Of a DNA stretch of 15,989 nucleotides, positions 8,555-15,989 are shown one piece after another (the stretch's first letter is position 1; every line of letters begins with the position of its first letter). Position numbers and translations under genes: made by a program. Source of the DNA: JBDSLU01 sp039916225 (lineage in GTDB: Bacteria > Acidobacteriota > Vicinamibacteria > Vicinamibacterales > Vicinamibacteraceae); contig JBDSLU010000225.1 in assembly GCA_039916225.1 (NCBI GenBank), positions 1 to 15,989 of the forward strand. Reading direction: 5' to 3'. Below the pieces are notes generated by a model that searched no databases, had not been told where the DNA came from, and saw only the letters and a program-made list of their open reading frames with translations.

Positions 8555-9961
8555 TCAGAGGCCGAGCGGGACCTTCGAGATCACCCACTTGAACTTGCCG
8601 TTGGCCGACGGCTCGAGGCGGTCGACCATCTCGACGTCGATGCGCACGTCGGCACCCAGCCGGGCTTGCAGCTCGGTGACCAGGTGCTGCGTCAGCGAGG
8701 TGTCGTAGCCGGGACCTGGCACGATGCGGACCAGGATCCGGTCGAGCTCGGTCTGGATGATCTGCGAGCCCTCGATGCTCTCGAGCGGCTTGAACGGGTG
8801 TGTCAGGACCGACGGGGAGATGATCCGGCCGTCCTTGAGCGTCAGCATGTCCTCGGCCTTGGTGGTGACGTCGGCCATGACGTCGAGCGATCGGCCGCAG
8901 GCGCACGTCCCGTCGAGGAGCGCGGTCATGTCGTTGGTCACGTAGCGAATCAGCGGCATCGCCCGATTGTGGAGGCTCGTCCCGACGAGCTTCCCCACCG
9001 ATCCCGATGGCACCGGCTGTCCGTCCGCGGCGGTGACTTCGGCCACGCCGTATTCCATGGAGATGTGCCGCCCGCGATGGCCTTCGCATTCGCCGGAGAA
9101 GATCACCCGCTCGGCCAGCGCGTAGTAGTCGAAGACGCGGCACTGGAAGCGTTCTTCGATGGCTTCCCGCTGGAAATCGTAGAGCGTCTCGGACGACGTC
9201 ACGGCGGCGCGCACCGGGAAGAACTCGCCGCGGCTCCGCAGGTACTTGGCCAGCACGTAGAGCGTCGACGGATACCCGTCCATCACCACCGGCCGGAACG
9301 CGCGCAAGGCCTCGAAGTAGGCCGGCAGGTTGCTCGGCGACAGGTGGAACGACGACAGCAGCAGGTGGTTGTGGACCAGGTTCTTCCGCCAGAACGGCGG
9401 TCGCCGCTGATCGAGCGGGACGATGACGTTGCCGCGCGCGACGGCCACGCGATCGCCGCCCCGGCCCATGTTCGCTCCGGCCCACCGATAGTGCCGGTCG
9501 AACACGGCGTAGGTCATCCAGACCGTGTCGTGGTCGTAGCCGACGGTCAGCGGCGTGCCGGTGGTACCGCTGGTGTGCCCGCTGCGCATGTCCCGCGGCG
9601 GCAGCGCCGTCGAACGCAACGCGTCGTAGTGCGTCCGGATGTCGTCGCGCGTCAGCAGCGGCAGCTTGGGCAGGTCGGCGTGGCCGCGGATGTCGGCGGG
9701 CGTGACCTTGTGCTCGTCGAAACGCCGCCGATAGAACGGCACCGTGTCGTAGGCGTGCCGGACGATGTCCCGCAGCCGCTCGTCCTGGTAGGCCTCGAGA
9801 TCGCTGCGTCCATAGCGTTCGGTCTTCGCCAGCAGATCGCGGAACTCCCCGAACCGGCCGCGGTAGCGCTCGCGATCGATCAGCGCGCTGAAGCCGGACA
9901 GCATGAGGTTCTGGCCCCAGACCGGCGCCAGCCGGTAGACGCCCGCGGCGTACTTGTTCAC
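8555..9961 (-). CDS. PaaK/CapK-like adenylate-forming enzyme
   Basis: A 468-residue member of the ANL superfamily, closest in layout to phenylacetate-CoA ligase and to the CapK-type proteins often found in capsule and O-antigen loci. Family landmarks are the N-terminal helical segment with YDTVPFYRRRF (71-81), the phosphate-binding loop SGHTSGTTGTP (127-137), YYALAE (279-284) at the usual A5 position, CACGR (353-357) as in many PaaK-like proteins, and the C-terminal lysine in ANGKFKW (453-459). It would adenylate a carboxylic acid and pass it to CoA, a carrier or an acceptor; the physiological reaction of the CapK branch is largely unsettled. The start is GTG at 9961 in a GTGA overlap with the preceding glycosyltransferase, with AGAGG upstream. 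It is the last gene of the coupled block. It could supply a second acyl group or process the proline-derived group of the next cassette. Confidence 0.75.
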   Translation of the reverse strand: MNKYAAGVYRLAPVWGQNLMLSGFSALIDRERYRGRFGEFRDLLAKTERYGRSDLEAYQDERLRDIVRHAYDTVPFYRRRFDEHKVTPADIRGHADLPKLPLLTRDDIRTHYDALRSTALPPRDMRSGHTSGTTGTPLTVGYDHDTVWMTYAVFDRHYRWAGANMGRGGDRVAVARGNVIVPLDQRRPPFWRKNLVHNHLLLSSFHLSPSNLPAYFEALRAFRPVVMDGYPSTLYVLAKYLRSRGEFFPVRAAVTSSETLYDFQREAIEERFQCRVFDYYALAERVIFSGECEGHRGRHISMEYGVAEVTAADGQPVPSGSVGKLVGTSLHNRAMPLIRYVTNDMTALLDGTCACGRSLDVMADVTTKAEDMLTLKDGRIISPSVLTHPFKPLESIEGSQIIQTELDRILVRIVPGPGYDTSLTQHLVTELQARLGADVRIDVEMVDRLEPSANGKFKWVISKVPLGL

Positions 9962-11190
9962 GAGGCGCGCCTCTGCCGGGTCGTGGCTTCCTGATACGCG
10001 TCGAGGAGCTGTCGACCGACGACGCGCCAGGCGTAGCGCTGTTCGACCAGCCCGCGGGCGGCCGAGCCGAGGGCCCGTCGACGGACGGGATCCTTCAAGA
10101 GCGCGATGGTTGCCGCGGCCATGGCCTCCGGCGTGTCGCCGATGACGAGGTGCTCGTCGGGCCGCACGGCGATACCCTCGCAGCCGATGGATGTCGACAC
10201 CAGGGCCTTCCCCATCGCCATGGCGTCCAGGACCTTCAGGCGGGTGCCGCCGCCGACCCGCAGCGGCACCACATAGACGGCGGCCTTGGACACGTAGGGC
10301 CGGATGTCGTCGACGAAACCGGTCACCACGATGCGGTTGTCACGGGCCGACAGCGCGCGCAGCTCGGGCGGCGGATCCTGGCCCACCGCGAAGAACGTGA
10401 CGTCGGGGACGCTGGCGGTAATCAGAGGCCACACCTCGGCGCAGAACGACATGACCGCGTCGCGGTTGGCGAACATGTTCATGCCGCCGGTATAGACGAG
10501 GGCCGGCGTCTCGCGATCCGGCTGCGGCGAGAAGTAGTCGACGTCGACGCCGTTGGGCACCACGGCCGTGCGAAGCCCCGGCGCGATCTCGGCGAGCGCC
10601 TCGCCGTCCGGCGCCGATACCACCACGTTGACGTCGAAGCGGGGGCTCTCCGCCGCCTCGTAGAGGCGCAGCTTGGCGGCTTCGCGATCGAGGAACCGGC
10701 GCGCCAGCCAGCCCTTCTCCACTTTGGCCCGCCGCTCCATCAGCATCGATTCGATGTTGTGGTGGGTCAGCACCGACGGCACCCGCACGTCGGGACGCAC
10801 GAACTGGCTCAGTGCCACCGTGTCGGCGTGCACGATGTCGAACGGCGTCGCCGCCAGGGCGGTGTCGATCCGGCGCTGGTACGCCGCCGACCGATGGGCG
10901 ATCACACTGAAGGGCTGCGACGACACGGCGCTCATCGCCAGGCCCAGCGCCTGGTGGGCCTTCGAGGCCTTGGGCCACAGCGGGAAGTACTCGACCTTCT
11001 CGCAGAACGCGCCGAGCGCCTTCCGGCTCTCCTCGAGTGCCGCCGGCGTCGGCAGCACGTCGGGGTGGACGAAGGCCAGCAGGTGGACTTGCGCCTCGCG
11101 CCCCAGCTCGCGAATCAGGTTGTAGCCCCGCTGGAGCACCCCGCCATGCGGCGGATACGGCACGATCTGCGACAGGAAGAGCACTTTCAT
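9958..11190 (-). CDS. GT4-type glycosyltransferase (fourth), E-x7-E variant
   Basis: A 410-residue GT-B glycosyltransferase starting at the ATG at 11190 (MKVLFLSQIVPYPPHGG), in an ATGA overlap with the previous gene. The frame remains open to 12561, but that part is a shadow of the neighbouring glycosyltransferase. The opening resembles sugar transferases found in PEP-CTERM/exosortase-linked polysaccharide loci, although no exosortase is visible here. Other landmarks are HNIES (144-148), VPNGVD (211-216), the donor-domain strand LVYTGGMNM (231-239) and RVGGGTRLKVLDAMAMGKA (311-329). In this subgroup the first glutamate of E-x7-E is replaced by glycine (G314), and here the second is Asp322, a conservative difference that may alter donor handling. 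It ends in TGA within a GTGA overlap with the PaaK/CapK-like gene. Confidence 0.85.
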   Translation of the reverse strand: MKVLFLSQIVPYPPHGGVLQRGYNLIRELGREAQVHLLAFVHPDVLPTPAALEESRKALGAFCEKVEYFPLWPKASKAHQALGLAMSAVSSQPFSVIAHRSAAYQRRIDTALAATPFDIVHADTVALSQFVRPDVRVPSVLTHHNIESMLMERRAKVEKGWLARRFLDREAAKLRLYEAAESPRFDVNVVVSAPDGEALAEIAPGLRTAVVPNGVDVDYFSPQPDRETPALVYTGGMNMFANRDAVMSFCAEVWPLITASVPDVTFFAVGQDPPPELRALSARDNRIVVTGFVDDIRPYVSKAAVYVVPLRVGGGTRLKVLDAMAMGKALVSTSIGCEGIAVRPDEHLVIGDTPEAMAAATIALLKDPVRRRALGSAARGLVEQRYAWRVVGRQLLDAYQEATTRQRRAS

Positions 11191-12377
11191 CGGAGCACGT
11201 CCTGGTAGATCCGCTCGTAGGCCCGCGTCATGTGGTCGACGGTGAGCTGGCTCTGGATCTTCCGGCGGGCCGCCGCGCCGACGGCGGTCCGATAGGCAGG
11301 GTCGTCGATGATGCGCAGCAGCGCCTTCTCCATCGCGTCGACGTCCTTCGGCGGCACCAGCAGCCCGTCGACGCCATCTTCGATGACGTGCGGCGCTTCG
11401 CCGACACGCGTCACGACCACGGGCTTGCCGGCGGCCATCGCTTCGAGGGTCACGACCGACATGGCCTCCCACAGCGAGGGCTGGAAGAAGACGTCGAAGG
11501 CCGGCAGCGCCACGTCGGCGGCGCTCGTCACCCAGCCGGTCATGGTCACGTGCGCCTCGAGGCCCATGTCGCGCCGCATCGCCTCGAGCTCGCCGCGCAG
11601 GACGCCCTCGCCGACGATCACGAAATGGACCTGTCGACCGGCATCGATGATCCGCCGCGCCACGCGGAAGACATCGCGCATCCCCTTCTGCTCGATGAGC
11701 GTGCCGATGGTGCCGACGAGCAGCCGGTCGCCGTTTCCGACCTGATTCCGGAAGGATCGGTCCTGCGTCTCCGGCGGCACGTGGACGCCGTTCCAGACCG
11801 TTCCGATCGACCGGTCGAGGAACTTGTAGACCGCCCGCACCTGGGCCCGCTGCACTTCGCCGACGGCATAGAGGCGCGTGGCGAGCCGCGAGAACACGCG
11901 CTCCATCCGCAGAATCGAGGTGCTCGTGTGCGGATAGTTGCCGAAGTGGAACGTGTGTACCAGCTTGAGCGACGGCCGGAAGGCGCGGCACAGGCCGGTG
12001 TCGACGAGGCCGTGCGCCGTATGGGTGTGCACCACCTCGATGTTCCGGCTGCGGATCAGGCGCAGCAGCTTGCGGAAGGTGAGGTAGTCGATCTTCTCGG
12101 GCTTGGTCTCTTCGAAGCTGATGACCTCGATGCCGGCCCGCACCAGTTCGTCGCCGATCGATCCCCGCTGCTTGAGGCAGCAGACGGTGAGGTTGAAGCG
12201 CCGCCGATCGATGGTCTGGGCCAGATGCCGGATGACCGTCTCGGCGCCGCCGATCCAGAGCGACGAGGCCAGGATGAGCAGGTTGATGCGGCGCTCGCCG
12301 GGCGCGAGCGGCTCGCGGCCGGCCGTGGCAGAGGACGGAGCGTGCGGCGACGTCGTCGCCGGATCCGCGGTCGTCAC
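11187..12377 (-). CDS. GT4-family glycosyltransferase (third)
   Basis: GT4 glycosyltransferase of 396 residues. I place the start at the GTG at 12377, whose TG and next base form the TGA stop of the polymerase gene. The frame stays open upstream to 12521, but that extension is arginine/glycine-rich, lies wholly antiphase over the polymerase coding sequence and has no family similarity. Residues 1-28 are a low-complexity Ala/Pro/Thr leader; the Rossmann-like fold starts at INLLILASSLWIGGAE (31-46). The donor domain shows VGTIGTLIEQKG (221-232) and the E-x7-E pair E304/E312 in EAMSVVTLE, then TRVGEAPHVIEDG. It ends with TGA inside the ATGA overlap with the next glycosyltransferase. The linkage made cannot be deduced. 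Confidence 0.86.
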   Translation of the reverse strand: MTTADPATTSPHAPSSATAGREPLAPGERRINLLILASSLWIGGAETVIRHLAQTIDRRRFNLTVCCLKQRGSIGDELVRAGIEVISFEETKPEKIDYLTFRKLLRLIRSRNIEVVHTHTAHGLVDTGLCRAFRPSLKLVHTFHFGNYPHTSTSILRMERVFSRLATRLYAVGEVQRAQVRAVYKFLDRSIGTVWNGVHVPPETQDRSFRNQVGNGDRLLVGTIGTLIEQKGMRDVFRVARRIIDAGRQVHFVIVGEGVLRGELEAMRRDMGLEAHVTMTGWVTSAADVALPAFDVFFQPSLWEAMSVVTLEAMAAGKPVVVTRVGEAPHVIEDGVDGLLVPPKDVDAMEKALLRIIDDPAYRTAVGAAARRKIQSQLTVDHMTRAYERIYQDVLR

Positions 12378-13651
12378 GACGCGCGCTTGTCGCCGAGCAC
12401 CGCTCGGATCGCCGGATGGTAGAGGGGCGCACTCGCGGCGGTCGCCGGAACCTGGCTGGCCCGGCCGCCGCCCTCCCGGACGATGCGCCGGCCCGCCACG
12501 CACAGCCCGCCGAGCACCCACATGTGCGGATAGTAGGTGGCGCTGAGGAACGCGCCGGCAATCGCGTAGGCTAGCACTCCGGCGCTCAGCGAGGCGAGCA
12601 GGCGGGCCTCGGTCACCGTTTCTTCCGTCGGCGGCCGGCGTTTGACCTCACGCATCAGCCGTCCGTTGGCGACCAGGTTGTAGCCGAGGAAGAACAGCAG
12701 CGTGATCAGGCCGAGGAAGCCCAGCTCGCCGAGGATCAGGAAGTAGATGGAATGGGCGGTCTTCCACCGCGTCTCGTCGGCATAGAGGGTGTACCGGGTG
12801 TAGTTGGCGGGAAACTGCCCGGCGCCAACGCCCAACGGGTTGTACATCGCCATCCGCGTGCCGGCCTGCCAGGCATGGATGCGTCCCTGCGCCGAGCCGT
12901 CGCTGTCGTAGTCCTGAATCTTGTTCATGCGCTCGAAGTAGGTCGAGGGCGCGAGGACGAGCACGCCGACGACCGCGACCGCGGCCAGGCCACCGGTGAC
13001 GGCCTTCTTGTCGCTCTTGAGCCAGTAATACAGGCCCATGGCGACCAGCGCCATGGTCCCGCCCCGCGACTGCGAGAGCACCACGGCGCAAATCAGGATG
13101 GCGAGCATGCCGCCGAACATCGCCTTGGCGATGAGCTTTCGGGTTTCGAGGAGTAGGAACAGACACAGCGGAATGACGATGTCGACCGAGAGCGCGTAGT
13201 CGTTGCCGTCACCGAGGAACGTGGCCGACGCAATGTAGTGCCGCTCGCCCGGGTCGAGGAACATCTCCGGCGTCAGGGCGGCGAGGATCAAGTGGACCAG
13301 GATCAGGATGAAGAACACGCCCTTCACCTTGGCCACGGTCAGCAGCTCGCGCGACAGCACCCAGTAGACGAGGGCGTAGCCCAGCACCGTCGTGAAGACG
13401 GTGAAGGCGTACATCGTCACTTCGGCCCACAGCACGGTGAACGCGATCATCCCCAGCAGGAACAGGATGACCTTGGTGTTCATCTCACCCATCAGGCTGG
13501 GCTTCTCGCGGTCGCCCTTCGTGAACAGGCTGCCCAGCACCACGACCAGCGGCACGATCGTGTTCAGCCGGAGGATGTTGATCGGCGAGAAGTACGTGCC
13601 CGGCCGCACGTATTCGAGGATGAAGAACAGCAGGAGTCCGTAGTAGATCAC
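12374..13651 (-). CDS. O-antigen polymerase/ligase-like membrane protein (Wzy/WaaL superfamily)
   Basis: A 425-residue polytopic membrane protein with roughly ten hydrophobic segments and the signature features of the O-antigen ligase/polymerase superfamily. SQSRGG at residues 193-198 closes a hydrophobic helix. A large extracytoplasmic loop follows (about 235-300) containing a conserved-type arginine in QGRIHAW (R257), the NPLGVGAGQF element (271-280) and AHSIY (H300) just before the next helix. Such proteins transfer or polymerise undecaprenyl-linked glycans on the periplasmic side. Sequence alone does not separate Wzy polymerase from WaaL ligase or a protein O-oligosaccharyltransferase. 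The start is GTG at 13651 in a GTGA overlap with the preceding glycosyltransferase. The C-terminal 40 residues are soluble and rich in Ala and Pro. Its position among four glycosyltransferases fits repeat-unit polymerisation. Confidence 0.85.
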   Translation of the reverse strand: MIYYGLLLFFILEYVRPGTYFSPINILRLNTIVPLVVVLGSLFTKGDREKPSLMGEMNTKVILFLLGMIAFTVLWAEVTMYAFTVFTTVLGYALVYWVLSRELLTVAKVKGVFFILILVHLILAALTPEMFLDPGERHYIASATFLGDGNDYALSVDIVIPLCLFLLLETRKLIAKAMFGGMLAILICAVVLSQSRGGTMALVAMGLYYWLKSDKKAVTGGLAAVAVVGVLVLAPSTYFERMNKIQDYDSDGSAQGRIHAWQAGTRMAMYNPLGVGAGQFPANYTRYTLYADETRWKTAHSIYFLILGELGFLGLITLLFFLGYNLVANGRLMREVKRRPPTEETVTEARLLASLSAGVLAYAIAGAFLSATYYPHMWVLGGLCVAGRRIVREGGGRASQVPATAASAPLYHPAIRAVLGDKRAS

Positions 13652-14781
13652 GCGCGGCCTCCGGCAAGCTCGCTGTAGATGCCCTCGATGGTGCGGGTTC
13701 GCTGCTCGAAGCTGAAGCGATCCTGGACGACCCGATGGCCCCGTCGGGCCATCGCCTGCCAGGGCGCGGGATCCTGCATGAACGACAGCAGCGCCTCGGC
13801 CATGGCCTCCGGGTCGTGCGGCGGAACCAGGCGTCCGGTCTCGTGATCGGTGATGATCTCGGGCGTACCGCCGACGCGGGTCGCGACCACCGGCACGTCC
13901 ATGGCCAGCGCCTCGAGCACCACGTTGGGGAGTCCTTCGGTGTGTGACGGCAGCGCCATCAGGTCGACATCCTCGAGGAAGCGCTCGGGCTGCGCGAGAT
14001 ACCCCGGCATGTGCACCGAGTCGTCCAGGCCGAGCGCGCGCACCCGCTCGGCGACCTGGGCCCGCGCCGGGCCGTCGCCGATGAGCACCGTCGACAGCGG
14101 ACGTCCGCGTCGCGCCACGATGCCCAGGGCCTCGACCAGGTCGAGGTGCCCCTTCTCGGGACTGATCCGCCCGATGCTGACGGCCACCGGGCCGGGCAGT
14201 TCCCGCCCCAGGAGCTGGGCGAGGGCGCCCCGGCGCCCGGTGCGACGGTAGCGCTCCAGCACGATGGCATTGTGCACCAGCCGGAGCTTGTCGGGCGGCA
14301 CGCCCGCAGCGATCAGCTCCTGCTGAATCTTAGCCGACACGACGATGACCCGATCGAACTTCCGGACCACCCACTTGTCCAGCGCGATGAAGGCACGCTG
14401 GCGCGGCTTGTTGCCGATCCACCCGTGCAGCGTCGTGACGATCGGGACGTGATGCAGCACCCGGGCCAGCCAGGCGATGACGTCCGACTTCACCTCGTGG
14501 GCGCTGATGATGTCGATCTGCTGGGCCTTCACCAGGGCGACGACGCGCGAGATCAGCCGCAGATCGAACTGGTTGTAGCCGCGGACGTAGTGGACCGGCA
14601 TGCCGGCGTCCTTGGCGGCCGACACGAACGGGCTCTCGCCGGTCTCGTGCCTGGTCAGGAAGACGGCCAGCTGCGGCCGGAAACGCGCGGCGTCGATGGC
14701 CCGGAACGTTTCCAGGATCGTCTTCCCCGGCCCCCCGATCTCGTGCGTGTCCCGCAGGTGCAGGACGTTAATGGGCCGCAC
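13648..14781 (-). CDS. GT4-family glycosyltransferase (second)
   Basis: A 377-residue glycosyltransferase of the GT4 family, expected to act in the cytoplasm or at the inner membrane during repeat-unit assembly. The N-terminal domain begins INVLHLRDTHEIGGPGK, with the glycine-rich acceptor loop typical of the family. The donor domain contains SIGRISPEKG (residues 202-211) and the E-x7-E pair E282/E290 in TEGLPNVVLE, then TRVGGTPEII. The start is GTG at 14781, inside the end of the upstream gene, with an AAAGG-like ribosome binding site 7 nt before it; no in-frame ATG gives a complete first strand. The gene ends in TGA, whose first two bases lie in the GTG start of the polymerase gene (GTGA overlap), indicating translational coupling. 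Sugar specificity is unknown. Confidence 0.88.
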   Translation of the reverse strand: MRPINVLHLRDTHEIGGPGKTILETFRAIDAARFRPQLAVFLTRHETGESPFVSAAKDAGMPVHYVRGYNQFDLRLISRVVALVKAQQIDIISAHEVKSDVIAWLARVLHHVPIVTTLHGWIGNKPRQRAFIALDKWVVRKFDRVIVVSAKIQQELIAAGVPPDKLRLVHNAIVLERYRRTGRRGALAQLLGRELPGPVAVSIGRISPEKGHLDLVEALGIVARRGRPLSTVLIGDGPARAQVAERVRALGLDDSVHMPGYLAQPERFLEDVDLMALPSHTEGLPNVVLEALAMDVPVVATRVGGTPEIITDHETGRLVPPHDPEAMAEALLSFMQDPAPWQAMARRGHRVVQDRFSFEQRTRTIEGIYSELAGGRA

Positions 14782-15988
14782 CGAGCAGCCTTTCGTAGAG
14801 ACTCGCCGTGGCCTCGGCGTTGCGCTGGATGTGGAACGTCGCGACCAGGCGCTCGTAGCCGGCCTCGCCCATGCGGCGGGCGCGCGCCGGATCCTGCACC
14901 AGGGCGAGAATGGCCTCCGCCAGGCGCTCGGCGTCGCCGGGTGGGAACGTCAGGCCGGTCACGCCCTCGTCGACGATCTCCGGGATCGCGCCCGCCCGTG
15001 CCCCGATCACCGGCTTGCGGCAGGCCATGGCCTCGAGCACGACCCGGCCGAACGGCTCGGGCAGCACCGACGCGTGGACGACGATGTCGACCATGGCCAC
15101 GAAGTCGGCGACGTTCTTCTGGAAGCCGGTGAAGATGACGTGCTGGTCGAGGCCGCGCGCGGCGATGAGCGCCTTCAGCTCGCGCTCGTACGGCTCGTCG
15201 GCGGGCGACGTCGCCCCGATGAGCAGACAGCGGACGTCCGGGCACTGCTGGCGGACCGTGTCGATGGCGCGCACGAGGGTCTCCTGGCCCTTCCAGCTCT
15301 TGATGTTGCCGATCATCCCGAGCACCGGCGCGTCCGGCGACAGGCCGAACGTCGCGCGTAGCGCCGCCGGCGTGGTCGTGAAGCGCAGCTCGCCGGGGTC
15401 CAGCCCGTTGGGAATCGTCACCAGGTTGCCGAAATCCGCCCCCCGCGCCGCCATGTTGTCGCGGACCGCCTCGGATATGCACACGATGGCGCCGAGGGAC
15501 CGCCCGAAGTACTTCGCTGCCGCGGAATATCGGTCATTGATGCCCCGTTCATGAACGACCGCCGGCACCCGCGCGACCTTGGCCGCCAGCAGCCAGTCGT
15601 GACCGCGCAGGATGGTGTTGTTCAAGTGCACGAGCCTGATGCCGCGGCGCTTCAGGAAGAACACCCGGGCGATCGCCGGCCAGACCAGGTCGCCCAGGAC
15701 GTTGAGCCCCTTCTGGGCGACGAGCAGGAGCGGACGGAGGAGGGCCAGCGGACCGCGCGCCCGCGATCCGAAGTTGAACGGCTTGGGGCGAGGCCACACC
15801 AGCGTCTCGATGCCGGCGTCGCGGAAGGCCGGCAGCAGGCTGTGCTCGCTGTAGAAGACGACCAGCGGCCGGTAGCGTGCCCGGTCGAGGCCCTTCACCA
15901 GGAACAGGAGGCTGTAGTACGACCCGCCGACGGTGCCGTCGACGTTCCCCTCGCAGTAAAGAATAAGGACCGGCGTCGTCGGGGTCAT
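14768..15988 (-). CDS. GT4-family glycosyltransferase (first of four)
   Basis: Probable retaining glycosyltransferase that adds a sugar from a nucleotide-sugar donor to a lipid-linked glycan at the cytoplasmic face of the membrane. The 406-residue length is normal for GT-B-fold GT4 enzymes. The N-terminal acceptor domain contains a glycine-rich loop (GTVGGSYYS, residues 18-26); the donor-binding domain starts near residue 220 (MIGNIKSWKG, 225-234). The GT4 E-x7-E motif is present as E311 and E319 in EPFGRVVLE, followed by the usual GAIPEIVDEG-type nucleotide-binding loop. The ATG at 15988-15986 is almost at the window edge, so an upstream start cannot be excluded, although the protein already begins with a plausible first beta strand (VLILYCEG). 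It ends with TAA and overlaps the next gene by 14 bp. Donor and acceptor sugars cannot be read from the sequence. Confidence 0.88.
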   Translation of the reverse strand: MTPTTPVLILYCEGNVDGTVGGSYYSLLFLVKGLDRARYRPLVVFYSEHSLLPAFRDAGIETLVWPRPKPFNFGSRARGPLALLRPLLLVAQKGLNVLGDLVWPAIARVFFLKRRGIRLVHLNNTILRGHDWLLAAKVARVPAVVHERGINDRYSAAAKYFGRSLGAIVCISEAVRDNMAARGADFGNLVTIPNGLDPGELRFTTTPAALRATFGLSPDAPVLGMIGNIKSWKGQETLVRAIDTVRQQCPDVRCLLIGATSPADEPYERELKALIAARGLDQHVIFTGFQKNVADFVAMVDIVVHASVLPEPFGRVVLEAMACRKPVIGARAGAIPEIVDEGVTGLTFPPGDAERLAEAILALVQDPARARRMGEAGYERLVATFHIQRNAEATASLYERLLGAAH

Positions 15989-15989
15989 C

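Noticed and set aside
11191..12561. N-terminal extension of the fourth glycosyltransferase to 867 residues (possible fusion)
   Set aside because: The extra residues are an out-of-phase reading of the third glycosyltransferase; the family N-terminus MKVLFLSQ begins exactly at the ATGA overlap.

Overview
This is a G+C-rich (about two-thirds by eye) bacterial window, fully coding on the minus strand, and it looks like part of an extracellular-polysaccharide or O-antigen locus. The genes are read from position 15989 down to 1. The composition, the GTG/ATG starts, the absence of insertion sequences or RNA genes and the gene repertoire suggest an uncultured Gram-negative-type soil bacterium. Acidobacteriota or a similar high-GC phylum is a guess; the sequence does not settle it.

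Block 1 (15988-8555) is a tightly coupled glycan-assembly run: GT4 glycosyltransferase, GT4 glycosyltransferase, O-antigen polymerase/ligase-type membrane protein, GT4, GT4, and a PaaK/CapK-like adenylate-forming enzyme. Four of the five junctions are 4-bp GTGA/ATGA stop-start overlaps and the other is a 14-bp overlap, so the block is almost certainly one translationally coupled operon.

Block 2 (8395-2764) follows a 159-bp gap and is the unusual part. It encodes an acyl-CoA dehydrogenase-family flavoenzyme, an 875-residue fusion of an MBOAT membrane O-acyltransferase with an SGNH-hydrolase-like domain, an 85-residue acyl/peptidyl carrier protein, and a stand-alone amino-acid adenylating enzyme. 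Three of the parts match the pyrrole-2-carboxylate pathway (PltF-, PltL- and PltE-type: L-proline is activated, loaded on a carrier and oxidised to pyrrolyl-2-carboxyl-S-carrier). The hand-read specificity residues of the ligase agree at 9 of 10 positions with the proline code I remember for PltF/RedM/CloN4-type enzymes. The fourth part, MBOAT plus SGNH, corresponds to DltB plus DltD in one chain. I propose that the cassette makes a carrier-bound pyrrole-2-carboxyl group and transfers it across the membrane onto a hydroxyl of the glycan built by block 1: a Dlt-like machine with a proline-derived aromatic acyl group. The parts list is directly visible; substrate and acceptor are inferred.

Block 3 (2710-1) holds an AsnB-type glutamine-dependent amidotransferase and a class I SAM-dependent methyltransferase cut off by the window edge. 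Both are common tailoring enzymes in polysaccharide loci. No flippase, chain-length regulator, priming sugar-phosphate transferase or phosphopantetheinyl transferase is in the window, so the system must continue outside it.
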